Source: G965212025 sp965212025 (lineage in GTDB: Bacteria; Pseudomonadota; Gammaproteobacteria; Poriferisulfidales; Oxydemutatoraceae). Taken from it: a DNA stretch of 64,000 nt. Each line of letters begins with the position of its first letter. Within the stretch, counting starts at the first letter, position 1. Positions 45,222 through 53,906 of this stretch are shown one piece after another. The notes below the pieces were generated by a model. That model was not told the DNA's origin. It worked only from the letters and a program-made list of their open reading frames with translations, and did not search any database. Both the position numbers and the translations under genes were made by a program. The stretch spans positions 1 to 64,000 of the forward strand of contig OZ243039.1 in assembly GCA_965212025.1 (NCBI GenBank), given 5' to 3'.

Positions 45222-46298
45222 CTAACTGAGAAATTCGAGCAGCTTGTTTGCTATCCGCTTCTGCTGCTGTGTGGTCAATGCCTCTTCTGATTCTTGCGGC
45301 ATCGTTCGGAGTTCTCTTTTGTCAATAACAAGTCCTTTTCCTTCTTTGTATGCAAACTTGTCCAAAAGACTGACAACATGCCGCTGCAATGCTTTCTCCG
45401 GCGTTAAAATTTCAAGAAAGGGCTTGGGAACGCCAGTAGAGCTTTCAGGCTCTGCCATGTCAAGAAATGCACTGACTGCAAATTTTTCTTTATCTGCATC
45501 ACTAACATTTCCGAAGCCCGACCATTTGAACAGATCAGCATCTTTTTTATCATGCGGTTCTATGGTCAGAAATTTGAGAAAAGCCATAGCTGTACTGACG
45601 CGCTCTTGCTTTTCTGCAGCTGACTGAGCATCAGGGGCATCACTGCCAGGAATTATTTCAGGATTATTATAGTCTGCGGGTGGCTGCAACACACCATCGG
45701 AAAGCAGAACAGCAGTCATACACTCCAAAGCAGCACGGCCGCACACATAGTTTGGCCGAAACTCTACTCCTGTTGTGGGGGGCGTGTTAAGCATCTCCTT
45801 AACAAACTGTGTCTTCCAATCTTCACCTTGTATGTATCTTTGGCATTCTCCAGCGGACAAGGAGCTTGATTTTCCAGTCCACACATTGCGTTTGGCGGAA
45901 GAGCAAACTGTCCCTTCTTTTTCAGCAAATTTCGCCAGGCTCTGGACTTCTTTGACAAACTTCCAGGAATTGACATCACGGGTTTGCAACCTCTCCAGTC
46001 TCCCTTTTATTTCATCCTTCACGCATCCATCACCATCAGCACCATGGGCATGGATGTCTGCTATCGGTGCGAATTTCTCCAAATCCCGCAAGGCATCATG
46101 GCGCATTGCCCTCACGCTCTTTCGATAGCTTCCTGAAACATGGTACTTGATGAAGCGAACCGTGCGCTGAAAAAAGTTGGACTTTTCGAGGCTGTAGGAG
46201 TTTCTCCGTTCACCGTCCGGCTGCTGCTCGCACACCAGAACAAGGTCACGGCCAGATAAATTGCGTGAACTTTTTAGATCATTTAACTTCATTCCCAT
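45222..46298 (-). CDS. Unknown family protein C (FF-module protein)
   Basis: A 358-residue protein, tandem paralogue of D. N-terminal module: EKSNFFQRTVRFIKYHVSGSYRKSVRAMRHDALRDLE at about 38-74. Middle: FVKEVQSLAKFAEKEGTV, then CGRAALECMTAVLLSDGVLQP. The shared central block is AFLKFLTIEPHDKKDADLFKW, the counterpart of FLTY.TF...LFxW in A and B. It ends with FAYKEGKGLVIDKRELRTMP and a short helix IANKLLEFLS. The ATG at 46298 has GAGG upstream; a TTG three codons earlier is possible. No signal peptide. Function unknown. Confidence 0.78.
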   Translation of the reverse strand: MGMKLNDLKSSRNLSGRDLVLVCEQQPDGERRNSYSLEKSNFFQRTVRFIKYHVSGSYRKSVRAMRHDALRDLEKFAPIADIHAHGADGDGCVKDEIKGRLERLQTRDVNSWKFVKEVQSLAKFAEKEGTVCSSAKRNVWTGKSSSLSAGECQRYIQGEDWKTQFVKEMLNTPPTTGVEFRPNYVCGRAALECMTAVLLSDGVLQPPADYNNPEIIPGSDAPDAQSAAEKQERVSTAMAFLKFLTIEPHDKKDADLFKWSGFGNVSDADKEKFAVSAFLDMAEPESSTGVPKPFLEILTPEKALQRHVVSLLDKFAYKEGKGLVIDKRELRTMPQESEEALTTQQQKRIANKLLEFLS

Positions 46299-46471
46299 CT
46301 CAATCAAACCTCACGATGAACGCAACCACCAGCACCTTACGCACAACTTCTCAAGGTCACAACCGTGACTCGCCTGGCTGAATCACCGACATTCACGAAG
46401 CACTTTCCCCAACACGGTTCAGCGGTTCACCAAGGCGAAACCAAGAGGCAGTTTCCCGAAACATGCTTCTG

Positions 46472-47548
46472 CTAACTGAGAAATTCGAGCAGCTTGTTTG
46501 CTACCCACTCCCGTTGCTGTGGGGTCAATTCTCCTTCTGGTCCTTGCGGCATCGTTCGGAGTTCTCTTTTGTCAATAACAAGTCCTTTTCCTTCTTTGTA
46601 TGAAAACTTGTTCAAAAGATTGACAACATGCTGTTGCAATGCTTTTTCCGGCGTTAAAATGTTGAGAAAAGGCTTGGAAGAGGCAGGAAATTTTGTAGGC
46701 TTTTTCATGCCATGAAATGAAGTGACTGTAAATTTTGCTTTATCTGCACTGCTAACATCTTTGTGCCCCGACCATTTGAACAGAGCCCCATTTATTTCGT
46801 CATGCGATTCTATGGTCAGAAACTTGAGAAAAGCCATAGCTGTACTGACGCGCTCTTGCTTCTCCAAAATTGACTGATCCCCAAGGACGACACTGTCAGG
46901 AATTATTCCAGATTCATCTTTGTCTATGTGAGGTTGCAAGACACCATCGGAAAATAGAACAGAAGTCATGCAGTCCAAAGCAGCACGACCGCACAAACGG
47001 TTTGGCAGAAGCTCTTCACCTGTTCCCTCGAGTCTTCTAGACCAATTCTTATCAAACTTCATATTCCAACCATCAGCTCGGATGTACCTCCGGCATTCGT
47101 CAACGGACAAGGAGCTTGATTTGTCAGTCCACGCATTGCGTTTGGCGGAAGAGAAAACTGTCCCTTCTTCTTCAACAAACTTCGCCAGGCTCTGGACTTC
47201 TTTGACAAACTTCCGGAAATTGACACCATGGGTTTGCAACCTTGCCAATCTGGCCTCTATTTCACCATTCACACCTTTATCGTCAGCAGTGCCACAGGCA
47301 CGGGCGTCTGCTATCGGCCCGAATTTTTCCAAATCCCGCAAGGCATCACGGCGCATTTCCATAACGCTGTTTCGATAGCTTCCTGAAACATGGTACTTGA
47401 TGAAGCGAACTGTGCGCTGAAAAGAGTTGGACTTCTCGATGCGGTAGGAGTTTTTCGTTCCGCCGGCCGGCTGCTCCTCGCGCACCAGAACGAGGTCACA
47501 GCCAGATAAATGGTGTGAACTTCTTAGATCATTTAACTTCATTCCCAT
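46472..47548 (-). CDS. Unknown family protein D (FF-module protein)
   Basis: A 358-residue paralogue of C, the same length and colinear from end to end, exactly 1,250 bp upstream. N-terminal module: EKSNSFQRTVRFIKYHVSGSYRNSVMEMRRDALRDLE. Middle CGRAALDCMTSVLFSDGVLQP, central AFLKFLTIESHDEINGALFKW, end FSYKEGKGLVIDKRELRTMP. Differences cluster between residues about 165-190 and 225-245. First gene of the leftward cluster D-C-B-A and served by a good promoter at 47591-47619. Function unknown; retention of both full-length frames suggests both copies are in use. Confidence 0.78.
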   Translation of the reverse strand: MGMKLNDLRSSHHLSGCDLVLVREEQPAGGTKNSYRIEKSNSFQRTVRFIKYHVSGSYRNSVMEMRRDALRDLEKFGPIADARACGTADDKGVNGEIEARLARLQTHGVNFRKFVKEVQSLAKFVEEEGTVFSSAKRNAWTDKSSSLSVDECRRYIRADGWNMKFDKNWSRRLEGTGEELLPNRLCGRAALDCMTSVLFSDGVLQPHIDKDESGIIPDSVVLGDQSILEKQERVSTAMAFLKFLTIESHDEINGALFKWSGHKDVSSADKAKFTVTSFHGMKKPTKFPASSKPFLNILTPEKALQQHVVNLLNKFSYKEGKGLVIDKRELRTMPQGPEGELTPQQREWVANKLLEFLS

Positions 47549-47590
47549 CTCAATCAAACCTCATGTTGAATACAAACACCAATATTTTAC

Positions 47591-47619
47591 ATTTTAACGT
47601 GTGCCCCCCTTAGGGTCAA
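47591..47619 (-). promoter_or_regulatory. Sigma70 promoter for the D-C-B-A cluster
   Basis: On the minus strand TTGACC (47619-47614, 5 of 6) and TAAAAT (47596-47591, 5 of 6) are separated by 17 nt. The -10 ends 43 nt before the ATG of D. Confidence 0.6.
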
Positions 47620-48168
47620 GGTTGTTTATTTGGAACAGGTGAACGGTAGGCAATTTCTCTCGAAAATATTTTCATTAAGGTAGCGTGAAGCTAACAACGG
47701 CATGGAACCACGAGTCAACTTACGGAAAGAAGACTCAGCGCAACGCGCCGTAACCAGCAACAGCTTTCGCAGTCGTAGACACCATAATCAACGACAGAAA
47801 GGTTCCAGACGGCTGCAGAATCCAGGCATCATTATGGAAAATCCGCGTTGCTTGCCTGATACAGCTTTTTGCGCTAGCAGACTTTGCACTCCTTGTAAAG
47901 CATAGAATGCACTCAGGCGTTTTCTTGGAACTAATTCCAAGTTCCTTTGAGGAGCATCAGTGCGCAAGAAAATACACTATTGACTTTCTCTGCAATATAG
48001 TGCATGGCATCAGTATATAGAAATACAGGTGGAACCTATATTGAATGCCATTATGCCATATTTTATATGACAACAATAAAATTATGCGTAAATGCCAAAG
48101 AACGTAGTATGCCACTTTTCTATTGTAAAAATTTTTTTATATCACAATCTTCCCTGTAGATCCTTTTT
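47620..48168. other. A+T-rich intergenic stretch
   Basis: No gene is supported over about 550 nt. CTTGGAA/TTCCAAG (47924-47941, 4-nt loop) is a perfect 7-bp hairpin. The right part (47980-48160) is strongly A+T-rich, unlike the core genes, which suggests acquired DNA. Confidence 0.4.
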
Positions 48169-48411
48169 ATGTCATTGTTGAAATTATTGCTGGTTATTAG
48201 AAGTGTGCAGGATTCAACGATTTTCTTGCCACTAAAAAAAACAGGAGCCGTAGTCATATCCACGTTGGCAATAATCGTACCCGGATTAGCCGGCGTAGCA
48301 AAAACAACCGTAATCGGATTAGTGACCGTATCCGTGGTCGCACTGCTGGCAATAATCGGACTGGCAGAATTGGCTCCAGAAATATTAAGCAAATTCATTG
48401 ACAAATTTTAG
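48169..48411 (+). CDS. Possible small hydrophobic membrane protein
   Basis: An 80-codon frame rich in Val, Ile, Leu and Ala, with two likely membrane helices (AVVISTLAIIVPGLAGVA and TVIGLVTVSVVALLAIIGLA) and a polar tail ending FIDKF. The DNA has internal similarity (TTGGCAATAATCG and CTGGCAATAATCGG). There is no Shine-Dalgarno and a TAG lies just upstream in frame. A 94-codon frame on the other strand covers the same DNA and is less protein-like. It could be a small membrane peptide or a toxin; I am unsure it is translated. Confidence 0.35.
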   Translation: MSLLKLLLVIRSVQDSTIFLPLKKTGAVVISTLAIIVPGLAGVAKTTVIGLVTVSVVALLAIIGLAELAPEILSKFIDKF

Positions 48412-48422
48412 CCCCCCAAACT

Positions 48423-49118
48423 TTATTTACCTGAAGTATTAGCAGATGGGGCTCTGACGACCTGATTGCGTAAATACACCGGCATGGCGCCGCCAGGAGA
48501 AACAGTGTTTCCATTCAGCACATCACGGGAGGCCAGACTCAGCATGGTTTTGGCGTGCGGCAACAGTTCCTTGTCCGGAACCACCCCACTCGGCAAGGCG
48601 CGCACAAGCGCCGGGTACTCGCTGAAACCACTGCCGCCAACCGATCCTTTGAAATTTGCCAACCCTGGCACATCTTCCGGAGCGCTCACGCTCTCTGGTG
48701 AATCCGGAACCACCAAGCCATCTACCGAGCCGCGTGAAAAATAAGCCGAGTACACTTCGCCCATACGGGCATCGATAGCCACAAAGACCCGCTCTGCCTG
48801 GTGGCGATAAACCAGTTCTTGCGCCATGGCAGCAAGATCAGATACTGGAACGAGAGGAATCTTCCAGGCAAAACCCAGGCTTTTCGCAAGAGACAGGGCA
48901 ACCCGGATTCCTGTAAACATGCCGGGCCCCTGTCCAAAAACGATGGCATCAAAATCTCTTTTTCCGAGACCGGATTCACGAAGCAGTTCTTCGCACATTT
49001 CAAAAATATACCTGTTGTGGTGCTCCACCCCCATCTTGCTGCGAAAAAAAATCTGCCCACCATTTTGCACTGCCACGCTGCACCGCCGAGTCGCCGTATC
49101 CAGAGCCAATAATTTCAT
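48423..49118 (-). CDS. tsaB: tRNA threonylcarbamoyladenosine synthesis protein TsaB
   Basis: Partner of TsaD/TsaE in making t6A37 in tRNAs that read ANN codons. The 231-residue ASKHA-fold protein starts MKLLALDTATRRCSVAV, has VEHHNRYIFEMCEELL and the signature FGQGPGMFTGIRVALSLAKSLGF near residue 62, and FVAIDARMGEVYSAYF near 113. Normal length. Its ATG overlaps the stop of the yoaA-like gene (ATGA). Confidence 0.95.
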   Translation of the reverse strand: MKLLALDTATRRCSVAVQNGGQIFFRSKMGVEHHNRYIFEMCEELLRESGLGKRDFDAIVFGQGPGMFTGIRVALSLAKSLGFAWKIPLVPVSDLAAMAQELVYRHQAERVFVAIDARMGEVYSAYFSRGSVDGLVVPDSPESVSAPEDVPGLANFKGSVGGSGFSEYPALVRALPSGVVPDKELLPHAKTMLSLASRDVLNGNTVSPGGAMPVYLRNQVVRAPSANTSGK

Positions 49119-51049
49119 TGCAAATATTTTTTCAGGCGCGGCAGCTTTCTGAATCTCGCCATCATTGCCAAGGGCAGACTATTCAGAAAGCACTTCCCGT
49201 AACCATGGCTCGACAGGCGCTGGTCACCGATCATGACGACACCGCGGTCAGTTTCGCTGCGGATCAACCGCCCGACTCCCTGCCGCAAATCTATGACCGC
49301 CTGCGGCAGGATATGTTCCATAAAGAAACTTTGATTGTTTTTTTCTGCCTGTTTCCTGCGTCCTTCCATCAGAGGATCACCGGGCGCAGCAAAGGGAAGG
49401 CGGTCAATGATGACGCAATTAAGGTTTGGACCACTGACGTCCACGCCTTCCCAGAAACTGGAGGTTCCCAACAATATGGGTTTGGATGCAGAGCAGAAAC
49501 GCTCAATCAGCTGGCGCTTCGACGCCTGCCCTTGCACCAGAATCACATGATTCTTCATATCCCCCATCAACTTCGCGGCTTCCTGCAATGCCCGATGGCT
49601 GGTGAACAAAAAAAACACGCCTCCTTCGGATATTTCTATCAGTTCAACAGCAGCATTCACCAATTGCTTCGTGTACGTGTGCGATTGGGGAAGAGGCAGG
49701 TTCTGAGGCAAATAAAGGGCTGCCTGCTGGCGATAGTCAAAAGGCGAATCCAGTTGCTCGCTTGCGTAATCGTCTATTCCCAGAGAGGAAGCAAAAAAGC
49801 CGAAATCTCCATCCACTGCCAGCGTTGCCGAAGTGTAGATCCAGTTGGCCCGATACTGTGCCCGGTGCGTCTGCAAAACGGGTGCCAAACTCAGGGAGCT
49901 GAGATAGATCTTGAACCCTTTGCCGCTTTCGTGCCGCACCCAGGCAACCTGGTTGTCGTGGGCTTGATCAAGCCCCTCAATCTGACCGTGAAAATCTGCC
50001 GTCCTTTTGAAAACGTTGCCAAAATTTTCTGAATGTTCCCTGGCTGGTTCCAGAACCACCAGAAGATCCGTCAGCCTGTCGCGCAATTTCCCGACCGCCT
50101 TGACGAAGTTTCCATCGTTTTGCAATTCGCTCCAGGCAACGCTCTTCGGATGCTTCTCAAGGGCTTTCCCCATCTTTTTGGCGGTATCACGCAGTGCTTT
50201 GCATCGCTTCGCCAACTGGTCAAAGCTCGGCGATTCCGGCTGTTCCGAAAGCAGCTGAATATCCGCAAGCAATTGCCGGATGAGACTGGCTGAGACCAGG
50301 CTGCCAAAGAAATTATCGGCAATTTTGGCAAGCTGGTGCGCTTCGTCCACAATAATCGTGTCCGCATTTGGCAAAATACTGGCGAAGCCCTCCTCTTTCA
50401 GTTCCATGTCCGCCAAAAGCAAATGATGGTTAACAACCACCAAATCGGCATTCAGTGCCCTCCTTCTGGCTCCCGCAACAAAGCAATCGTCGTATCTGCC
50501 ACATTGCTTTCGAAGGCAGCTTTCCGTAGTTGAAGTCACCGTACGCCACAAGGGATCTTTTTCCGGCAATCGACCAAAGCCGGCAATATCCCCATCCGTA
50601 CTTTTCCATGTCCACTCCCTGAGACTCGCAAACACCCCCCTGTTTCCTTCCTCGAACAGATCCGGTTGCAGCAGCGCCGTATCCAGCCTTTCGAGGCACA
50701 CGTAGTTGCCCCTGCCTTTCAGCAAAGTAACGTCAACGGGCTTTTTCAGAACTTTGAGAACCTGTGACAGGTCTTTGTAAAAAAGCTGATCCTGCAAATT
50801 TCGGGTGCCGGTGGAGATTACGACTCGCTTCCCCGAAAGAATGGCCGGAACCAGGTAGGCAAAAGTTTTGCCAATGCCGGTTCCTGCCTCAACCAGCAAG
50901 TTTTCCTGTTCTGCGATGGCGGTCGCCACAAGTTCCGTCATCCTCAATTGCTGCGGCCGCTCGCAAAAATTGTGAATCGTCCGGGAGAAAGCACCGCCGC
51001 CCATCAACACAGCAGTGCTGCGCTGTGCCAAAACCTTGGCTTTAGACAT
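49115..51049 (-). CDS. yoaA: ATP-dependent helicase, DinG/YoaA family
   Basis: XPD-like superfamily 2 DNA helicase linked to repair. The 644-residue protein has Walker A VEAGTGIGKTFAYLVPA near residue 55, a four-Cys iron-sulfur cluster set (YVCLERL, SCLRKQCGRYDDCFV), DEAH in IIVDEAHQLAK near 235, SATLAVDGDFGFFAS, LLGTSSFWEGVDVSG near 540 and QGVGRLIRSETDRG near 600. The ATG at 51049 (MSKAKVLAQRSTAV) lies inside the last repeat unit; an ATG at 51004 (MGGGAFSRTIHNF) is an alternative. The first 20 or so codons are copied seven times upstream. YoaA rather than DinG is suggested by length and the tsaB neighbour. Confidence 0.9.
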   Translation of the reverse strand: MSKAKVLAQRSTAVLMGGGAFSRTIHNFCERPQQLRMTELVATAIAEQENLLVEAGTGIGKTFAYLVPAILSGKRVVISTGTRNLQDQLFYKDLSQVLKVLKKPVDVTLLKGRGNYVCLERLDTALLQPDLFEEGNRGVFASLREWTWKSTDGDIAGFGRLPEKDPLWRTVTSTTESCLRKQCGRYDDCFVAGARRRALNADLVVVNHHLLLADMELKEEGFASILPNADTIIVDEAHQLAKIADNFFGSLVSASLIRQLLADIQLLSEQPESPSFDQLAKRCKALRDTAKKMGKALEKHPKSVAWSELQNDGNFVKAVGKLRDRLTDLLVVLEPAREHSENFGNVFKRTADFHGQIEGLDQAHDNQVAWVRHESGKGFKIYLSSLSLAPVLQTHRAQYRANWIYTSATLAVDGDFGFFASSLGIDDYASEQLDSPFDYRQQAALYLPQNLPLPQSHTYTKQLVNAAVELIEISEGGVFFLFTSHRALQEAAKLMGDMKNHVILVQGQASKRQLIERFCSASKPILLGTSSFWEGVDVSGPNLNCVIIDRLPFAAPGDPLMEGRRKQAEKNNQSFFMEHILPQAVIDLRQGVGRLIRSETDRGVVMIGDQRLSSHGYGKCFLNSLPLAMMARFRKLPRLKKYLQ

Positions 51050-51809
51050 TTTCCATAATCAGGACACGCCAACGCAGCAATGCCTTCACCCTATCCCCAA
51101 CACGTCTTGAAGCCCGGCATGTCTGTGGTGGTGGATTTGACGCTGACATATTCGGGGAGAAGGTCACCGTCTGAGATGAAGCACCGCCACCCATCAACGC
51201 AGCGGCACAGTACCGTGCCAAAACCTTGGCTTTAGACATTTTCCATAATCAGGACACGCCAACGCAGCAATGCCTTCACCCTATCCCCAACACGTCTTGA
51301 AGCCCGGCATGTCTGTGGCGGTGGACTTGACGCTGACATATTCGGGGGATAGGTCACCGTCTGCGATGAAGCACCGCCGCCCATCAACACAGCAGTGCTG
51401 CGCTGTGCCAAAACCTTGGCTTTAGACATTTTCCATAATCAGGACACGCCAACGCAGCAATGCCTTCACCCTATCCCCAACACGTCTTGAAGCCCGGCAT
51501 GTCTGTGGCGGTGGATTTGACGCTGACATATTCGGGGGATAGGTCACCGTCTGCGATGAAGCACCGCCGCCCATCAACGCAGCGGCACAGTACCGTGCCA
51601 AAACCTTAGCTTTAGACATTTTCCATAATCAGGACACGCCAACGCAGCAATGCCTTCACCCCGTCCTCAACACGTCTTGAAGCCCGGCATGTCTGTGGCG
51701 GTGGATTTGACGCTGACATATTCGGGGGATAGGTCACCGTCTGAGATGAAGCACCGCCACCCATCAACGCAGCGGCACAGTACCGTGCCAAAACCTTGGC
51801 TTTAGACAT
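51042..51809 (-). other. Chain of four overlapping chimeric 65-aa ORFs
   Basis: Minus-strand frames 51809-51612, 51619-51422, 51429-51232 and 51239-51042 each encode 65 residues: a yoaA-like start (MSKAKVLARYCAAALMGGG) run into out-of-frame ispF end sequence, finishing LLRWRVLIMENV. Each stop lies 8 nt inside the next ATG (ATGTCTAA), and the last stop lies 8 nt inside yoaA itself. Related frames exist at 52232-52047 (61 residues) and 52418-52242 (58 residues); the chain is broken between 52054 and 51809. They arise automatically from the repeat. Whether they are translated is unknown. Confidence 0.5.
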
Positions 51810-52430
51810 TTTCCATAATCAGGACACGCCAACGCAGCAATGCCTTCACCCCGTCCTCAACACGTCTTGAAGCCCGGCATGTCTGTGGTGGTGGATTTGA
51901 CGCTGACATATTCGGGGCGATGAAGGTCACCGTCTGCTTTAGATGAAGCACCGCCGCCCATCAACATGTCAGCGCTGCATATTCGGGGGATAGGTCACCG
52001 TCTGCGTGCCAAAACAGCAGTGCTGCGCTGTGCCAAAACCTTGGCTTTAGACATTTTCCATAATCAGGACACGCCAACGCAGCAATGCCTTCACCCCGTC
52101 CTCAACACGTCTTGAAGCCCGGCATGTCTGTGGTGGTGGATTTGACGCTGACATATTCGGGGGATAGGTCACCGTCTGAGATCCCATCAACGCAGCAGTG
52201 CTGCGCTGTGCCAAAACCTTGGCTTTAGACATTTTCCATAATCAGGACACGCCAACCAGCAATGCCTTCACCCTATCCCCAACACGTCTTGAAGCCCGGC
52301 ATGTCTGTGGTGGATTTGACGCTGACATATTCGGAGGATAGGTCACCGTCTGCGATGAAGCACCGCCACCCATCAACGCAGCGGCACAGTACCGTGCCAA
52401 AACCTTAGCTTTTAGCATTTTCCATAATCA
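51042..52430. repeat. Tandem array across the ispF/yoaA junction (about seven units)
   Basis: Units of 190 bp begin at 51042, 51232, 51422 and 51612; further right come a rearranged unit (about 51802-52046), then units of about 179 and 186 bp up to ispF. Each unit joins the last 120 nt or so of ispF (GCATGTCTG..GTGGATTTGACGCTGACATATTCGGGG on the plus strand, in part) to the first 60 nt or so of yoaA. Units are nearly identical, so the amplification is recent or kept uniform. The irregular unit contains shuffled pieces of the same sequence. Confidence 0.95.
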
Positions 52431-52887
52431 GGACATTTGCCAACACAGCAATGCCTTCACCCCGTCCCGTGAAGCCCAGCATGTCTGTAGTGGTAGATTT
52501 GACGCTGACATATTCGGGGGATAGGTGCACCGCATCGGCGATGAAGCGCCGCATCAGAGGCACATACGGTGCAAGTTTCGGAGCTTGGGCAATGATAGTC
52601 GCATCCACGTTGACGACGCGTACGCCGTGACCCGCCAAAAGTTCGTCTATGTGGCTGAGTAATTCCAGCCCTGACGCGCCTTTCCACTTCTCGGTGGCCG
52701 GGAAATGCTCCCCCAGATCTTCCAATGCCGCCGCTCCCAGAAGCGCATCGCCGAGGGCATGGCATAAAACATCGCCATCTGAATGCGCCGAAATTCCGTT
52801 GGTGTGCGGAATCCGAACCCCACCCAAAAAAACATGGTCGCCAGAACCAAAGGCGTGCGCGTCAAATCCTTGTCCGATACGAAACAC
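52405..52887 (-). CDS. ispF: 2-C-methyl-D-erythritol 2,4-cyclodiphosphate synthase
   Basis: Fifth step of the MEP isoprenoid pathway. The 160-residue trimeric enzyme has the zinc ligands in GFDAHAFG (Asp and His) near residue 8, ISAHSDGDVLCHALGDALLGA near 32-52, and the substrate loop VSVKSTTTDMLGFTGRGEGIA near 130. GTG start directly adjacent to the ispD stop (TGAGTG). Its last codons overlap the ATG of the first yoaA-like repeat by 14 nt, and its 3' end is the source of the downstream array. Confidence 0.96.
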   Translation of the reverse strand: MFRIGQGFDAHAFGSGDHVFLGGVRIPHTNGISAHSDGDVLCHALGDALLGAAALEDLGEHFPATEKWKGASGLELLSHIDELLAGHGVRVVNVDATIIAQAPKLAPYVPLMRRFIADAVHLSPEYVSVKSTTTDMLGFTGRGEGIAVLANVLIMENAKS

Positions 52888-53580
52888 TCAACTTTCCGAA
52901 GGGCGCATAAGCATTTTCATCCATTCCAGGTCTTCTGGGTGAGTCAGCTTGGGATTGGGACAATCGCTTTCAATCAAAGGTACTGTGTAACCGGCCAATT
53001 CCACGGCCTCCGCCTCGTCACCAACTTCTGCGCCACTTTCAATGGCTTCAGACAAGGCTCTGTACAACACGGAGTAGCGAAACATTTGCGGGGTCGCAGC
53101 AAGAAAAACACTGCCTTTTGGCAAAGTACGCAGCACCTCGCCTTCCGCACTTTTCAGTTTCACCGCATCGCTCGCGGTACTGCCGATCACGCCGCCGACC
53201 GCTTCATCTTTCACAGCGTCAATAAAATGAAACAGTGCTTTTTGCGTCAAAGCGGGTCTGGCGGCATCGTGCACAATCACCCAGTCCTCGGGGCTTGCGG
53301 TGGGCAGCAAAACATCCAAGGCACACATGACTGTCTCTGCCCGTGTCTTTCCGCCCTGCACCACCTGAATTTTTTCCCAGCCGGAGCAGCGACATCGTTC
53401 CCAGCACGTGTCGTCGGCAGCCAGTCCAACTACAACTTTTTCAAGTGAACCAAAGCCGAGCAACACCCTCAAGCTGTATTCCAGGATGGGCAAGCCATGA
53501 ATGTTCTGATATTGCTTGGGATACGGAGCATGAAAGCGTGTGCCTTCCCCGGCCGCAGGCACGATGCCCCAAAAAGTCAT
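52888..53580 (-). CDS. ispD: 2-C-methyl-D-erythritol 4-phosphate cytidylyltransferase
   Basis: Third step of the MEP pathway, adding CMP to methylerythritol phosphate. The 230-residue protein has the nucleotide-binding loop VPAAGEGTRFHAPYPKQY at residue 7, GGKTRAETV near 77, VIVHDAARP near 100 and ATPQMFRYSVL near 160. ATG overlaps the ftsB stop by 4 nt. Found between ftsB and ispF as in E. coli and pseudomonads. Confidence 0.96.
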   Translation of the reverse strand: MTFWGIVPAAGEGTRFHAPYPKQYQNIHGLPILEYSLRVLLGFGSLEKVVVGLAADDTCWERCRCSGWEKIQVVQGGKTRAETVMCALDVLLPTASPEDWVIVHDAARPALTQKALFHFIDAVKDEAVGGVIGSTASDAVKLKSAEGEVLRTLPKGSVFLAATPQMFRYSVLYRALSEAIESGAEVGDEAEAVELAGYTVPLIESDCPNPKLTHPEDLEWMKMLMRPSES

Positions 53581-53906
53581 GGGGTTTCGGAATGATGAGC
53601 CGCCGCTTCTTCAGTGAAGTAAAAAAAAGTCTCGCCTTTGCGAATCATTCCCAATTCTTCACGAGCCACGTGTTCCAAAGTCTCCGCATTGCTTTTTATG
53701 TCCTGAATTTCGTGCTCCAAGGCATTGTTTTTCTCTGTCAAAAGCACATTCTCCAGGTTTTTGCCGTCAACCTCGGCACGAAGTTCCAAAATTCTGACAA
53801 TCCCTTTCTCTCCCAAAATATAAAATATTGCCTGACTCGAAAAAAACGCCATCATGATCAAGCACAGAACCATACCCCAAGGCCTTGTCCCGGTTTTGGA
53901 TTTCAC
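53577..53906 (-). CDS. ftsB: Cell division protein FtsB
   Basis: Divisome protein that forms a complex with FtsL and FtsQ. The 109-residue protein has one membrane helix (WGMVLCLIMMAFFSSQAIFYIL) and a coiled coil (ELRAEVDGKNLENVLLTEKNNALEHEIQDIKS), ending with VAREELGMIRKGETFF, the family's conserved box. GTG start that shares its first G with the eno stop (TAGTG). Its place between eno and ispD confirms the call. Confidence 0.94.
   Translation of the reverse strand: MKSKTGTRPWGMVLCLIMMAFFSSQAIFYILGEKGIVRILELRAEVDGKNLENVLLTEKNNALEHEIQDIKSNAETLEHVAREELGMIRKGETFFYFTEEAAAHHSETP

Larger units (their letters stand above)
45118..47557. repeat. 1,250-bp tandem duplication covering genes C and D
   Basis: Gene starts (46307/47557 for the open frames) and stops (45222/46472) are both 1,250 bp apart. 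The duplicated unit includes about 100 nt downstream of each stop: both carry GACTCGC.TGGCT.AATCACC and GAGGCAGTTTCCCGAA. It is older than the 190-205-bp arrays, as the copies have diverged. Confidence 0.9.

Noticed and set aside
48120..48404. Minus-strand 94-codon ORF opposite the hydrophobic frame
   Set aside because: Composition rich in Thr, Ser and Asn looks like the shadow of the plus-strand hydrophobic frame.
41465..48411. Integrative island at tRNA-Asn with an attachment repeat
   Set aside because: No integrase and no second copy of the tRNA 3' end were found, so integration cannot be claimed.
51042..52430. Family of independent small genes of 58-65 codons
   Set aside because: The frames are by-products of a repeat made of ispF and yoaA ends; kept only as possible coupled micro-ORFs.
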